The notes under the pieces: generated by a model
Seen by the model: only the letters and a program-made list of their open reading frames with translations
Databases searched by the model: none
Told to the model about the DNA's origin: nothing
Program-made: the position numbers and the translations under genes
Shown: positions 27,137 to 38,001 of the stretch, one piece after another
How positions within the stretch are numbered: position 1 is the first letter of the stretch
Layout of the letters: each line of letters starts with the position of its first letter
Source: Duganella fentianensis
Lineage (GTDB): Bacteria; Pseudomonadota; Gammaproteobacteria; Burkholderiales; Burkholderiaceae_D
Assembly (NCBI RefSeq): GCF_009857835.1
Contig: NZ_WWCL01000002.1
Coordinates: 248,001-312,000 of the forward strand
Reading direction: 5' to 3'
DNA: 64,000 nucleotides

Positions 27137-27855
27137 CAGTCCTGCACCTTGGCGAACAGATAGCCGGCACCGCGCACGGTGATGATGCGGCGCGGCTTTT
27201 TCGGGTCATCCTCGACGGCCGCGCGGATGCGCGACATGTGGACATCGATAGAACGGTCGAAGGCTTCCAGCGGCTCGCCCTTGAGCAGTTCCATCAGGCT
27301 GTCGCGCGACAGCACGCGGCCCGCGTGCCGGGCCAGCACCAGCAGCAGATCGAACTGATAGGCCGTCAGCTCGCACGGCTGGCCGGCTATGCGGGCTGCA
27401 TGGGCGGCAGGATCGATTTCGAGCCGGCCAAAGCGCAGCAGCTCGGCGTTGCCGGGCGGCGGCAGGCCGGGCTGGTGGCGGTGTTCGTTGCGGCGGCGCA
27501 GGATGGCACGCAGACGCGCCAGCAGCTCGCGCGGTTCGAACGGTTTGGGCAGGTAGTCGTCGGCGCCCAGTTCCAGCCCGATAATGCGGTCGATGGCATC
27601 GCCGCGCGCGGTCAGCATCAGCACAGGCACGTCGGAACTGGTGCGTAGCTGGCGGCACACTTCCAGCCCGTCCATATCGGGCAGCATCAGGTCCAGTATC
27701 ACGGCATCCACGTCGCCGGCCAGCATGGCATTCAGGGCTGTCCGTCCGCTGGCGGCATGGGTGACGCGAAACGCCGCCTGCGCCAGATACTCGGTGAGCA
27801 TCTCGGCGAGGCGGGGATCGTCTTCAACCAGCAGGATATGGTCGGCAGTATTCAT
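27136..27855 (-). CDS. CpxR-like OmpR-family response regulator
   Basis: A 239-residue regulator with a receiver domain (acidic pocket Glu11-Asp12-Asp13, phospho-acceptor Asp55 in VILDLMLPDMDG, Lys in LPKPFEPREL). A C-terminal OmpR-type winged helix follows, with RSIDVHMSRIRAAVEDDPKKPRRIITVRGAGYLF-type motifs (about residues 195-235). The start is uncertain: ATG at 27855 or three codons upstream at 27864, neither with a strong ribosome site. It is coupled to the kinase gene and lies 89 bp downstream of the Spy-like gene. Confidence 0.92.
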   Translation of the reverse strand: MNTADHILLVEDDPRLAEMLTEYLAQAAFRVTHAASGRTALNAMLAGDVDAVILDLMLPDMDGLEVCRQLRTSSDVPVLMLTARGDAIDRIIGLELGADDYLPKPFEPRELLARLRAILRRRNEHRHQPGLPPPGNAELLRFGRLEIDPAAHAARIAGQPCELTAYQFDLLLVLARHAGRVLSRDSLMELLKGEPLEAFDRSIDVHMSRIRAAVEDDPKKPRRIITVRGAGYLFAKVQD

Positions 27856-27943
27856 GCGTTTCATTCTACGTTTGCCTTGCGCCCCGTACAAGCCTCCGGC
27901 CGGGAACAGTCCGGGGGCAGTAGGGGCGCAAGGCCGGCAGAGC

Positions 27944-28414
27944 TTAGCCGCCGTTGTGACGGCGCTCGTGCATGTGGTTGAGGCGTTCGGCCAGTTTCTG
28001 GCGCTGTGCAGGCGTCAGATTGTCGCCTATGTCGGCCAGCAGCTTGACTACACGGATCGATGCCTGGTCGGCCAGGGCGATGCCACTGGCGCGGGTCTTC
28101 TCCAGCTCCGCGCGATTGATGGTCGGTGCAGCCAGCAGGCTGGTGACCTGTTTGTGGATCTGGAACAGCTGCTCGTGCATAGGCTTGAGATCATCCATGG
28201 CGGCTTTCACCAGCGGCTCGATCTTGGCTTTCTGCGCATCGGTGGCATCGACTTCTACATACAGGTGCTTGAGCATGCGCTCCATGTGGTCGCCGGCAGC
28301 CATGGCCGGTCCGTGGCCACCCATGTGGCGCTCGACAGCGTAAGCACCCAGGCCGACGGTCAGGGTAGTCCCCAGCAGGAAGGCAGCTAGCGTCTGGCGG
28401 TTAAAAATACTCAT
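27944..28414 (-). CDS. Spy/CpxP-like periplasmic protein
   Basis: A 156-residue protein with an N-terminal membrane or signal segment (about residues 7-27). An all-helical domain follows, with the family's LTPAQRQKLAERLNHM repeat near the C-terminus and an earlier related DATDAQKAKIEPLV segment. It resembles Spy/CpxP chaperones or periplasmic metal-sensor proteins. It is the first gene of a leftward unit with the CpxR/CpxA-like pair, so it could be both a target and a modulator of the sensor. Confidence 0.83.
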   Translation of the reverse strand: MSIFNRQTLAAFLLGTTLTVGLGAYAVERHMGGHGPAMAAGDHMERMLKHLYVEVDATDAQKAKIEPLVKAAMDDLKPMHEQLFQIHKQVTSLLAAPTINRAELEKTRASGIALADQASIRVVKLLADIGDNLTPAQRQKLAERLNHMHERRHNGG

Positions 28415-28491
28415 GTTCTCTCCTCATTCGGATAATCGGGAAACGACGAGATCAGTGTGCGCCTGCTATGTGTAGCGGGCATGTCGCAATG

Positions 28492-28506
28492 GTAAAGATA
28501 TGTAAA
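28492..28506 (+). promoter_or_regulatory. CpxR-type box GTAAA-N5-GTAAA
   Basis: A perfect match to the established CpxR consensus (two GTAAA half-sites, 10-bp period) lies in the 248-bp region between the Spy-like gene (minus) and the RND adaptor gene (plus). A third GTAAA is at 28516-28520. The encoded response regulator is of OmpR/CpxR type, so autoregulation and control of the efflux operon are likely; binding itself is not shown. Confidence 0.65.
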
Positions 28507-28662
28507 GCACACGTAGTAAATTGTGAGCAAAGTCCTTGATTTGTAGCGAGTTTGTATCGGCAGGGCCTTGCTGGCACACAGCCGATTTTTGCTGTGCTAG
28601 AGTCCTCGCATCGATGGTCATGGCGGCTTTGCCATGGCTATGCACGTCAATTAAGGACATCA

Positions 28663-30054
28663 ATGGATACCCAGAACAAGACCGTGATTCAGGAAACCCC
28701 AGCGCGCCGTTCGCGCCTGCTGGGCAGCGTTATTGCCGTTGCTGCGATGGCAGGGCTGGGCGGGCTGGCGTGGTATCTGACGCATCAGCCGGCCGCCAGT
28801 CCTGCTGGCGCCCCGGGGGCTACAGGAGCGGCGGTGCCAGCCGGTCCTGCCGCTGCGGGCGGGCCCAGTGGCCCCGGCGGGCGGCGTGGTTCCGTCACCA
28901 CGGTAGGCGTAGCCACGGCGGAAAAGGCCGATCTGCCCGTGACGCTGGAAGCACTCGGCACCGTCACCGCAGCGGCTACCACCACCGTGCGGCCGCAGGT
29001 GTCCGGCATCTTGCAGCAGGTGCTGTTCAAGGAAGGCCAGATGGTGAAAGCAGGGCAGGTGCTGGCGCAGATCGATCCGCGCCAGTTCGAGATGGCTTTG
29101 CTGCAGGCTTCCGGCCAGCGGCAGCGCGATGAGGCGCAACTGGAGAATGCCAGGCTGACGCTGGAGCGCTACCGCACCCTGCTGGGACAGGATTCGATCG
29201 CGCGGCAGGACGTGGATACGCAGGCAGCGCTGGTCAAGCAACTGGAAGGCACGGTGATGACGGACCGCGCACAGGAAGGCACGGCAAAGCTGAATCTGGG
29301 CTACACCAAGGTGGTCGCGCCGATTACGGGGCGGGTGGGCCTGCGTGTGGTCGATGTGGGCAATCTGGTAGGCGCGAGCGACGCGGGCGGCATAGCCGTG
29401 ATTACCCAGTTGTCGCCCATCGATGTGGAATTCTCGGTGCCGCAGGACAGCGTGCCGACGCTGATGCAGCAGGTGAATGGCGGTGCCAGCCTGACGGCCG
29501 TGGCGCTCGACCGTACCCGTACCAACGTGCTTGAAAGCGGCAAGTTCTCGGCCATGGATAATCAGGTGGATGTGCAGACGGGTACCGTCAAAGCCAAGGC
29601 GCGCTTTGCCAATACCAGGTCGGCGCTGTTCCCTAGCCAGTTCGTCAACCTGCGGCTGGAAATGCGCACCATCAAGGGGGCCGTGATGGTGCCGGTGACG
29701 GCTGTGCGCCATGGTACGAATGGCGATTTCGTGTATGTGCTCAAGGCTGACAAGACCGTGACCGTGCGGCCGATTACGCGTGGCCATGCTACCGCCGAGA
29801 AGGTGCAGATCGCCAGCGGCCTGCAGGTGGGCGAACAGGTGATTACGGAAGGTGCGGACCGTCTCAAGGAAGGCGCCAAAGTGACGCTGCCCGGTGCAGG
29901 TGGCGGCCAGCGCGGCGGCGCCGGTGGTCACGCATCTGCTGCTGGTAGTGCTGCTGCCTCCGCAGCCGCTTCGGGCCATCCGGCGGCAGGTGCCGACGCG
30001 GCTTCGGGGCAGGGTGAACGCCGTCACCGCAAAGATCAGGGCGCAGCACAATAA
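28663..30054 (+). CDS. RND efflux periplasmic adaptor (MdtA/MuxA-like)
   Basis: A 463-residue membrane-fusion protein. It has an N-terminal anchor (about residues 18-42), a Gly/Ala/Pro-rich linker and a lipoyl/hairpin region ([40 protein letters not shown], about 105-145). Beta-barrel and membrane-proximal domains run to about 400. The last 50 residues are low-complexity Gly/Ala/Ser with a basic end. I start at the ATG at 28663; the frame is open further upstream without homology. It overlaps the first pump gene by one base (TAATG). Confidence 0.93.
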   Translation: MDTQNKTVIQETPARRSRLLGSVIAVAAMAGLGGLAWYLTHQPAASPAGAPGATGAAVPAGPAAAGGPSGPGGRRGSVTTVGVATAEKADLPVTLEALGTVTAAATTTVRPQVSGILQQVLFKEGQMVKAGQVLAQIDPRQFEMALLQASGQRQRDEAQLENARLTLERYRTLLGQDSIARQDVDTQAALVKQLEGTVMTDRAQEGTAKLNLGYTKVVAPITGRVGLRVVDVGNLVGASDAGGIAVITQLSPIDVEFSVPQDSVPTLMQQVNGGASLTAVALDRTRTNVLESGKFSAMDNQVDVQTGTVKAKARFANTRSALFPSQFVNLRLEMRTIKGAVMVPVTAVRHGTNGDFVYVLKADKTVTVRPITRGHATAEKVQIASGLQVGEQVITEGADRLKEGAKVTLPGAGGGQRGGAGGHASAAGSAAASAAASGHPAAGADAASGQGERRHRKDQGAAQ

Positions 30055-33000
30055 TGAGCCCGTCCGCCCCCTTTATCAAACGGCCGGTAGCGACATCGCT
30101 ACTGATGCTGGCCATCGTGCTGGCCGGCTTTGTCGGCTTCAAATTCCTGCCTCTGTCGGCGCTGCCGCAGGTGGACTTCCCCACCATACAGGTACAGACC
30201 CTGTATCCGGGCGGTAGCCCTGAGGTGATGGGCCAGACTGTCACGGCGCCGCTGGAACGCCAGTTCGGCCAGATGGCGGGCCTGCAGCGCATGAGTTCTA
30301 CCAGTGCTGCCGGCGTCTCCATCGTCACCCTGCAGTTCGGTCTGGGCCAGACGCTGGACGTGGCCGAGCAGGAAGTGCAGGCCGCCATCAATGCGGCGGC
30401 CTCGCTGCTGCCGACCGATCTGCCGGCGCCGCCCGTATATGCCAAGGTCAATCCGGCCGATGCACCTGTGCTGACGCTGGCGATTACGTCGGACACCATG
30501 CCGCTGACGGAAGTGCAGAACGTGGTGAATACCCGTCTGGCGCTGAAAATTTCGCAGGTGTCGGGCGTGGGGCTGGTGACGCTGAGCGGCGGCCAGCGTC
30601 CGGCCGTGCGCATACAGGCCGATACCAATGCGCTGGCATCGTATGGCCTGGGTCTGGATACCCTGCGCACGGCAATCACGGCAGCCAATGCCAACGGTGC
30701 CAAAGGCAGCTTCGATGGCCCCACCCGTGCCTACAGCATCAATGCCAACGACCAGCTAGTGACGGCCAGGGATTACAAGGAACTGATCCTCGCCTACAAG
30801 AACGGTGCGCCCGTGCGCCTGACCGACGTGGCGACGGTGAAGGACAGCGCGGAGAACGTGGAACTGGGGGCGTGGTCCGGTAATGCTCACGGTCTGCAAC
30901 AGGCCATTATTCTGAATGTGCAGCGCCAGCCCGGCGCCAATGTGATCGCGACGGTGGATGCCATCAAGGCGCGCCTGCCGGAACTGCAGGCCGGCCTGCC
31001 AGCGGCCATGAAGGTGGAAGTGCTGAGCGACCGTACCACCGGCATCCGCGCCTCGGTCGAGCATGTGGAACAGGAACTGCTGCTGGCCGTAGTGCTGGTG
31101 GTGCTGGTGATTTTCGCCTTCCTGCACAGCCTGCGCGCCACCGTGATTGCCAGTCTGTCCGTGCCGATTTCGCTGATCGGTACCTGCGGCATCATGTATC
31201 TGCTCGGGTATAGCCTGAACAATCTGTCGCTGATGGCGCTCACCATCGCCACCGGCTTTGTGGTGGATGACGCCATCGTGATGATCGAGAATATCTCGCG
31301 CTACATCGAAGAAGGCGAGAAACCGATGGCGGCGGCGCTCAAGGGCGCTGCGCAGATAGGCTTCACCATCATTTCGCTGACGGTGTCGCTGATCGCCGTG
31401 CTGATACCGCTGCTGTTCATGGGTGATGTGGTGGGGCGCTTGTTCCGCGAGTTCGCCATTTCGCTGGCCATCACCATCCTGATCTCGGCCGTGGTGTCGC
31501 TGACGCTGGTGCCGATGATGTCGGCACGCTGGCTGAAAAGCCATGCCGAAGAAAAGCCCAACCGCTTTGCGCTGCGTTTCCAGCAGTTCTTCGACGATGT
31601 GATCGCCCATTACGACCGCGCGCTGGTGTGGGTGCTGGACCACAGCGGCCTGACCCTGCTGGTGGCACTGGGCACGCTGATGCTGACAGTACTGCTGTAT
31701 GTGCTGATCCCGAAAGGGCTGTTCCCCACGCAGGACACGGGCCAGTTGCAGGCACGGCTGGAAACGGGCAAGGCGGTTTCCTATGCCCGCATGGCCGAGT
31801 TGCAGCAGCAGGCTGCGAAACTGATACTGGAAGATCCGGACGTGGGGACGCTCAGCTCCGTGGTCGGTGTGGATGCGGCGAATAACACCATGCTGCATAC
31901 GGGGAGCATGCTGATCAACCTGAAGCATGAACGCAGCGGCAGCCAGCAGCAGACCATGGACAGGCTGCGCCAGCGGGTGGCGCAGATACCGGGCCTGACG
32001 CTGTATCTGCAGCCGACGCAGGATCTGACCATCGATGCGGAAACGGGGCCGACCCAGTTCCGGGTATCGGTGGAAGGGGCCGACAATGCCACTGTGAACG
32101 AGTGGGCGACCAGACTGGCGGAGCAGATGCGCACCAAGGCGGAGCTGCGCAATGTGGTGTCCGACGTCGGTGCCAGCGCCAATGCGGCCTATGTGACGGT
32201 GGACCGCGACAGTGCTTCGCGCATGTCGATCACGGCAGCCTCCATCGATGATGCGCTGTACAGCGCCTTCGGCCAGCGCATCGTTTCCACCATTTTCACG
32301 GAAACCAACCAGTACCGCGTGATTCTTGAAGCACGGCGCGATGATATCGCCACGCCGTCCGATCTGGGCAATCTGCAGGTCCGCACGGGTTCCGGCAAGG
32401 CCACGCCGCTATCGGCCGTGGCCAGCATCAGCGAACGTGCTGCGCCGCTGCAGGTCACCCACGTGGCGCAGTATCCGGCCACCACGCTGGGCTTCGATAC
32501 GGCAGCCGGCGTTTCGCTCGGCACGGCAGTCGACAGCATCCGTCAGGCGGCGCGGGAAATCGGCTTCCCGCCGTCCGTGACGCTGACCTTCCTCGGTGCG
32601 TCCGGTGCCTATCAGGCATCGCTGTCCAACCAGCTATGGCTGATACTGGCAGCAGTGGTGTGCGTGTACATCGTGCTGGGCGTGCTGTACGAAAGCTATA
32701 TCCATCCGCTGACCATACTTTCGACCCTGCCTTCGGCCGGTGTAGGTGCCTTGCTGGCGCTGCTGGTCAGCGGTCAGGATCTGGGAGTGATCGGCATCAT
32801 CGGCATCATCCTGCTGATCGGTATCGTCAAGAAGAACGCCATCATGATGATCGACTTCGCCATCGAGGCCGAGCGCGAAGAAGGCAAGGCGCCGCGCGCA
32901 GCCATCCATCAGGCGGCGCTGCTGCGCTTCCGGCCGATTCTGATGACCACGCTGGCCGCGTTGTTCGCGGCCGTGCCGCTGATGCTGGGCTGGGGCGAGG

Positions 33001-33164
33001 GCGCCGAACTGCGCCGCCCACTGGGCCTGGCCATCTTCGGTGGCCTGATTGTCAGCCAGCTGCTCACGCTGTTCACCACGCCGGTGATCTATCTGGGCTT
33101 CGACAGCCTGGCGCGCCGCTTCGGCCGGGGCAAGGCGGCCTTGCCTGAAGGCGGTGCCTCGTGA
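30054..33164 (+). CDS. RND multidrug efflux transporter, MdtB/MuxB-like
   Basis: A 1036-residue inner-membrane RND pump with twelve helices and two large periplasmic loops. It begins with the family start [20 protein letters not shown]. The proton-relay aspartates are in [16 protein letters not shown] (helix 4), and [14 protein letters not shown] lies in helix 10. Its neighbour in the operon is a second RND pump, as in mdtBC and muxBC, where the two subunits form a heterotrimer. It overlaps that gene by 4 bp. Confidence 0.95.
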   Translation: MSPSAPFIKRPVATSLLMLAIVLAGFVGFKFLPLSALPQVDFPTIQVQTLYPGGSPEVMGQTVTAPLERQFGQMAGLQRMSSTSAAGVSIVTLQFGLGQTLDVAEQEVQAAINAAASLLPTDLPAPPVYAKVNPADAPVLTLAITSDTMPLTEVQNVVNTRLALKISQVSGVGLVTLSGGQRPAVRIQADTNALASYGLGLDTLRTAITAANANGAKGSFDGPTRAYSINANDQLVTARDYKELILAYKNGAPVRLTDVATVKDSAENVELGAWSGNAHGLQQAIILNVQRQPGANVIATVDAIKARLPELQAGLPAAMKVEVLSDRTTGIRASVEHVEQELLLAVVLVVLVIFAFLHSLRATVIASLSVPISLIGTCGIMYLLGYSLNNLSLMALTIATGFVVDDAIVMIENISRYIEEGEKPMAAALKGAAQIGFTIISLTVSLIAVLIPLLFMGDVVGRLFREFAISLAITILISAVVSLTLVPMMSARWLKSHAEEKPNRFALRFQQFFDDVIAHYDRALVWVLDHSGLTLLVALGTLMLTVLLYVLIPKGLFPTQDTGQLQARLETGKAVSYARMAELQQQAAKLILEDPDVGTLSSVVGVDAANNTMLHTGSMLINLKHERSGSQQQTMDRLRQRVAQIPGLTLYLQPTQDLTIDAETGPTQFRVSVEGADNATVNEWATRLAEQMRTKAELRNVVSDVGASANAAYVTVDRDSASRMSITAASIDDALYSAFGQRIVSTIFTETNQYRVILEARRDDIATPSDLGNLQVRTGSGKATPLSAVASISERAAPLQVTHVAQYPATTLGFDTAAGVSLGTAVDSIRQAAREIGFPPSVTLTFLGASGAYQASLSNQLWLILAAVVCVYIVLGVLYESYIHPLTILSTLPSAGVGALLALLVSGQDLGVIGIIGIILLIGIVKKNAIMMIDFAIEAEREEGKAPRAAIHQAALLRFRPILMTTLAALFAAVPLMLGWGEGAELRRPLGLAIFGGLIVSQLLTLFTTPVIYLGFDSLARRFGRGKAALPEGGAS

Positions 33165-36100
33165 ACCTGTCGTCGCCCTTCGTCAAACGGCCCATCGCCA
33201 CCGTCCTGCTGACCTGCGGGCTGGCGCTGGCGGGCATAGGCGCGTTCTTCGTGCTGCCGGTGGCGCCGCTGCCGCAGGTGGACTTCCCCGTGATTTCGGT
33301 GAATGCCAATCTGCCCGGCGCCAGTCCGGCCACCATGGCATCGAGCGTATCGACCCCGCTCGAGCGCCATCTGGGCGTGATTGCCGGCGTCAACGAAATG
33401 ACTTCGCAATCGAATACGGGTTCGTCCAGCGTGACGCTGCAGTTCGATCTGAACCGCAACGTGGATGCGGTGGCGCGTGAAGTGCAGGCGGCGATCAACG
33501 CCAGCCGCGTCGATCTGCCAGCCACCTTGCGCAGCAATCCTACTTACCGCAAGGCGAATACCTCCGGCATGCCGGTGATGATACTGGCGCTAACTTCCAA
33601 GACCAAGACGCCGGGGCAGATATTCGACGCCGTGTCGAATACGGTGTTGCAGCGCCTGTCGCAGGTAACGGGCGTAGGCGACGTGGAACTGGGCGGCAGT
33701 TCGCTGCCTGCCGTGCGGGTGGAACTCAATCCGTATGCGCTCAACCGTTACGGTCTGGCTATGGAAGACGTGCGGGCGGCGATACAGGCTACCAACGCCA
33801 ATCGTCCCCGTGGCGCGCTGCAGGGCAATGGCCGCCGTTTGCAGATTTATACGGAATCGGCCCATGCCACGGGCGGGCGCAGTGCGGCCGACTACCGCAA
33901 TCTGGTAGTGGGCTGGCGCAATGACACGGCGATCCGCCTGCAGGATGTGGCGCAGGTGGTGGATGGGGTGGAGGACCAGAACAATCTGGGCCTGTTCAAC
34001 GGCCAGCCGGCGATCGTGGTGATTTTGCGTTCGCAGGCGGGGGCGAATGTGATCGAAACCGTCGATAGCGTGCGTGCGCAACTGCCGCTGCTGCAGGCGC
34101 AACTGCCATCGGATGTGAAAATCGAAGTGGCATCGGACAGCACCAATTCGATCCGCTCCTCGCTGCATGAGATCGAAATCACGCTGGTAATCTCGGTGCT
34201 GCTGGTGGTGTTCGTGGTGAGCGTGTTCCTGCGCAGCCTGCGTGCCACCATCGTGCCGGCCGTCGCCACCGTGGTGTCCCTGCTCGGCACTTTCGGCGTG
34301 ATGTATCTGCTGGGCTTCAGCCTGAATAATCTGTCGCTGATGGCGCTGACCGTGGCGACCGGTTTTGTGGTTGATGATGCAATCGTGGTGCTGGAAAATA
34401 CCACCCGCCATATCGAAGCCGGCATGGACCGCTTCAAGGCTGCGCTGCTGGGCGCACGCGAAGTGGGCTTTACGGTGCTGTCCATCAGCCTGTCGCTGAT
34501 CGCCGTGTTCATTCCGCTGCTGTTCATGGGCGGCCAGTTCGGTGCGCTGTTCAAGGAGTTTGCCATCACCCTGTCGGCCGCCGTGATGATTTCGCTGGTA
34601 GTGTCGCTGACCACCACGCCGATGATGTGCGCGTGGCTGCTCAAGCCGGGCCAGGCCCATGCTGCGCCGCCGGGACCAATAGCGCGCTTCTTCGAGCGGG
34701 GTTTTAACGCCATCCTGAAGGGTTACGAGCACAGTCTGGACTGGGCCCTGTCCAGCGTCTGGCTGGTGATGCTTAGTCTGGTGTTCGTGATCGGGCTGAA
34801 TTTCTACCTGTTCGCTGCCATCCCCAAAGGTGGTTTCCCGCAGCAGGATACGGGACAGATCAGCGGCGGCATCCGCGCCGACCAGAGCATCTCGTTCCAG
34901 GCCATGCAGGGTAAGCTCAAGCAGCTGGTCAACATCATCAAGGATGATCCCGACGTGGCCACGGTGGTGGGCTTTACGGGCGGCCGCCGCGCCGGCGGCG
35001 GCTTCATGTTCATCAACCTGAAACCGGCCAGCCAGCGCACTGTGGCAGGGCAGGCCGTGATTGCCCGCCTGCGGCCCAAGCTGGCCAAGGTGACGGGTGT
35101 GAGCCTGTTCCTCAGTCCCGTGCAGGATTTGCGCGCTGGCGGACGGCAGGCCAATGCCAACTTCCAGTACACGCTGAAGAGCGATAATCAGGCTGACCTG
35201 AAGAAGTGGGCTAGCCGTCTGGCCGAGGCCATGAAAACCCAGCCGGCACTGACGGATGTGGATACCGATCAGGCGGAAAACGGGGTGGAGACTTTCGTCA
35301 CCATCGACAAGGCTAGTGCTTCGCGTCTGGGCCTGTCGGCCAGGGATATCGATAATGCCCTGTACAACAGCTTCGGCCAGCGGCAGGTGGCTACCATTTA
35401 CAGTGAACTGAACCAGTATCACGTCATCATGGAAGTGCCGCGCGAATATGCCCGTAGCCCGGAAGCGCTGAAGGATGTATATGTGCCTTCCAAAGGGCTG
35501 CCTGCACCAAGTGCCAGCAATCCTAGCGGTGCACCGGTGGCACAGACGGTGACCACCAGTGCCGGCGGCAAGACTACCACCACCGCCAGCACTACGCCGG
35601 CCAATGTGGCGGCACCGGCCGTCAAGGATGCTTCGTCCGGTTCTGCGCTGAGCACCAAGGCGACCACCATGGTGCCGCTGTCAGCTGTCGCCACATTTGC
35701 CGAAGGTTCGACGGCGACGGCCATCAACCATCAGGATGGCGAACTGGCGACCACGATAGCCTTCAATCTGCAGGCGGGCAAGAGCCTGTCCGATGCGGCC
35801 GCGCAGATCAAGGATGCGGAAGCGGAAATCGGCATGCCGACCAATGTGCGTGGCAGCTTCCAGGGCTCGGCCAAGGCGGCGCAGGACAGCAACAAGTCGC
35901 TGCCGCTGCTGATTCTTGCCGCCGTGCTGGTGATCTACATCGTGCTGGGCATACTGTACGAAAGTCTGGTGCACCCGGTCACCGTGCTGACTACCTTGCC
36001 CTCGGCCGGCGTGGGGGCCGTGCTGGCGCTGCTGATCTTCAAGATGGAGTTCTCGACGATTTCGCTGATCGGCATTTTCCTCCTGATCGGCATCGTCAAG

Positions 36101-36445
36101 AAGAACGCCATTCTGATTATCGATTTTGCACTGGAAGCCGAGCGCTCGCGCGGACTGACGCCGCGGGAAGCTGTACGGGAAGCCTGTCTGCTGCGCTTCC
36201 GTCCTATCCTGATGACCACACTGGCGGCCGCACTGGGCGCGCTGCCGCTGGCGATCGGCTTTGGCGAAGGTTCCGAACTGCGCCAGCCGCTGGGCGTGGC
36301 GATTATCGGCGGCCTGATTGCCAGCCAGATCCTGACGCTGCTGACCACACCTGTGGTCTATCTGCTGATGGACAAGCTGCGTCGCCGCAGCCCATCCGAA
36401 CAACACCTGAGCCGCGTGCATGATGCGGCGCCGAGCACACCATGA
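33161..36445 (+). CDS. RND multidrug efflux transporter, MdtC/MuxC-like
   Basis: A 1094-residue RND pump starting at GTG, overlapping the preceding pump stop by 4 bp (GTGA). The conserved [15 protein letters not shown] helix-4 aspartates and [22 protein letters not shown] are present. It is about 60 residues longer than usual. The excess is a Ser/Thr/Ala/Pro-rich stretch at about residues 780-840, in the second periplasmic loop just before the VPLSAVATF segment. It probably assembles with the MdtB-like subunit. Confidence 0.95.
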   Translation: MNLSSPFVKRPIATVLLTCGLALAGIGAFFVLPVAPLPQVDFPVISVNANLPGASPATMASSVSTPLERHLGVIAGVNEMTSQSNTGSSSVTLQFDLNRNVDAVAREVQAAINASRVDLPATLRSNPTYRKANTSGMPVMILALTSKTKTPGQIFDAVSNTVLQRLSQVTGVGDVELGGSSLPAVRVELNPYALNRYGLAMEDVRAAIQATNANRPRGALQGNGRRLQIYTESAHATGGRSAADYRNLVVGWRNDTAIRLQDVAQVVDGVEDQNNLGLFNGQPAIVVILRSQAGANVIETVDSVRAQLPLLQAQLPSDVKIEVASDSTNSIRSSLHEIEITLVISVLLVVFVVSVFLRSLRATIVPAVATVVSLLGTFGVMYLLGFSLNNLSLMALTVATGFVVDDAIVVLENTTRHIEAGMDRFKAALLGAREVGFTVLSISLSLIAVFIPLLFMGGQFGALFKEFAITLSAAVMISLVVSLTTTPMMCAWLLKPGQAHAAPPGPIARFFERGFNAILKGYEHSLDWALSSVWLVMLSLVFVIGLNFYLFAAIPKGGFPQQDTGQISGGIRADQSISFQAMQGKLKQLVNIIKDDPDVATVVGFTGGRRAGGGFMFINLKPASQRTVAGQAVIARLRPKLAKVTGVSLFLSPVQDLRAGGRQANANFQYTLKSDNQADLKKWASRLAEAMKTQPALTDVDTDQAENGVETFVTIDKASASRLGLSARDIDNALYNSFGQRQVATIYSELNQYHVIMEVPREYARSPEALKDVYVPSKGLPAPSASNPSGAPVAQTVTTSAGGKTTTTASTTPANVAAPAVKDASSGSALSTKATTMVPLSAVATFAEGSTATAINHQDGELATTIAFNLQAGKSLSDAAAQIKDAEAEIGMPTNVRGSFQGSAKAAQDSNKSLPLLILAAVLVIYIVLGILYESLVHPVTVLTTLPSAGVGAVLALLIFKMEFSTISLIGIFLLIGIVKKNAILIIDFALEAERSRGLTPREAVREACLLRFRPILMTTLAAALGALPLAIGFGEGSELRQPLGVAIIGGLIASQILTLLTTPVVYLLMDKLRRRSPSEQHLSRVHDAAPSTP

Positions 36446-37878
36446 GCCTACACACTACTACTCTCCGTTTAACTTCGATGGCGCTGGCCGTGCTGGCAGC
36501 CTTGCTGGCCAGCGGCTGCGCTGTAACACCTGCCTACCACACGTCCAGTACGCCGCAACCGGCAGCCTACAAGGAAGCCGCCAGTACGACGGAAAAGACT
36601 GCTGCCGGCTGGACCGAAGCGGCACCGGCCGATATGCTGGAACGCGGCCCATGGTGGCAGCTCTTTGCTGATCCCGTGCTGGACCAGCTGGCTGCCAGCA
36701 TCGAGGTATCCAACCAGAACGTGGCCGCAGCGGCGGCCAACTATGCGCAGGCGAGGGCGCTGGTACAGCAGCAGCGCGCCAGCCTGTTCCCCAGCGTGAG
36801 CCTGACGGCCAGCGATACCCGCTCGGGCGGTGGCGACAAGACCCCGACGGCCAATCAGTACCGCGCCAGCATAGGCGCCAGCTGGGAGCCCGATATCTGG
36901 GGCAAGCTCGGTGCCGGCGTAGATAATGCGCAGGCCAGTTTGCAGATCAGCGCCGCCGAACTGGCGGCTGCGCGATTGTCGTCGCAAGGCGAACTGGCCA
37001 CCAACTACTTCTCGCTGCGCCAGACCGATGCCCAGAAAGCGCTGCTGGACGCCACCGTGGAAGGCTATGCGCGCGTTCTGCAGATTACCAAAAACCGCTT
37101 CGACGCAGGGCTGGCCGCACGTTCCGATCTGCTGCAGGCAGAGACCCAGCTGGCCAATGCCCGCATAGACCAGCTGACGCTGACGCGCCAGCGCGCCACA
37201 CTGGAACATGCCATCGCCGTTTTACTGGGCAAGGCCGCCAGCGATTTCAGCCTGCCAGCGGCCGAATGGAAAGTGGTAGTGCCCGATGTGCCGGCCGGCG
37301 TGCCATCCACACTGCTGCAGCGCCGCCCTGATATCGCCGCTGCCGAGCGGCGCGTGGCGGCGGCCAATGCGCAGATCGGCATCGCCCGCAGTGCCTATTT
37401 CCCGTCGCTCAATCTGACCGGCAGCTATGGCTATGCGGCGGCCAGTTCGGCGGGGCTGTTCAATGCGTCCAACAATCTGTGGTCGCTGGGCCTGTCGGCG
37501 GCGCAGACGCTGTTCGATGCCGGTGCGACCAAGGCACGGGTGGCCGGTGCCGAAGCCCAGCGTGATGCCGCCATTGCCCAGTATCGCCAGAGCGTGCTGG
37601 CGGCGTTTGCCGATGTCGAGAACCAGCTGGCCGCCACCCGTGTGCTGGCGCAGCAGCAGGATTTGCGCAAGGCGGCATCGGCTGCGGCAGATCAGGTGGA
37701 AGCGCAGATGCTGAACCGCTACCGCGCGGGGCAGGTCAGCTACAGCGAGGTGGTGACGGCGCAGAATACGGCGCTGACGGCGCGCCGTGCGCTGGTACAG
37801 GCGCAGGCCGACCGCCAGACGACCGCCATCGCCCTGATCCAGTCGCTTGGCGGCGGCTGGCACGTGCCGGCACAATAG
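36442..37878 (+). CDS. Outer-membrane efflux lipoprotein (NodT/OpmB family)
   Basis: A 478-residue TolC-family channel with a lipoprotein signal: the lipobox LLASGCAV places the lipidated Cys at about residue 26. Two OEP repeats follow, with typical GASWEPDIWGKL, LRQTDAQKALL, RRPDIAAAERRVAAANAQIG and YFPSLNLTGSYG stretches. It is the fourth gene of the efflux operon and overlaps the upstream pump by 4 bp. It supplies the outer-membrane exit, matching muxABC-opmB organisation. Confidence 0.94.
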   Translation: MSLHTTTLRLTSMALAVLAALLASGCAVTPAYHTSSTPQPAAYKEAASTTEKTAAGWTEAAPADMLERGPWWQLFADPVLDQLAASIEVSNQNVAAAAANYAQARALVQQQRASLFPSVSLTASDTRSGGGDKTPTANQYRASIGASWEPDIWGKLGAGVDNAQASLQISAAELAAARLSSQGELATNYFSLRQTDAQKALLDATVEGYARVLQITKNRFDAGLAARSDLLQAETQLANARIDQLTLTRQRATLEHAIAVLLGKAASDFSLPAAEWKVVVPDVPAGVPSTLLQRRPDIAAAERRVAAANAQIGIARSAYFPSLNLTGSYGYAAASSAGLFNASNNLWSLGLSAAQTLFDAGATKARVAGAEAQRDAAIAQYRQSVLAAFADVENQLAATRVLAQQQDLRKAASAAADQVEAQMLNRYRAGQVSYSEVVTAQNTALTARRALVQAQADRQTTAIALIQSLGGGWHVPAQ

Positions 37879-37890
37879 GCTCAGGCTGGG

Positions 37891-37919
37891 GATTTCTGGC
37901 CGCAAAGCGGCTAGAAATC
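37891..37919 (+). terminator. Strong hairpin at the end of the efflux operon
   Basis: A 13-bp stem with one G-T wobble (37891-37903 with 37907-37919) and an AAA loop starts 12 bp after the stop of the outer-membrane gene. There is no T-run immediately after it, so it may terminate weakly or protect the 3-prime end of the mRNA. Confidence 0.5.
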
Positions 37920-38001
37920 AGGCTTCGCGGGCATAAAAAGACCACTCATTCGGCGCAAGAAGGAATATACTCCCGCCAGAACTCAAACTGGGGTATAAAA
38001 C

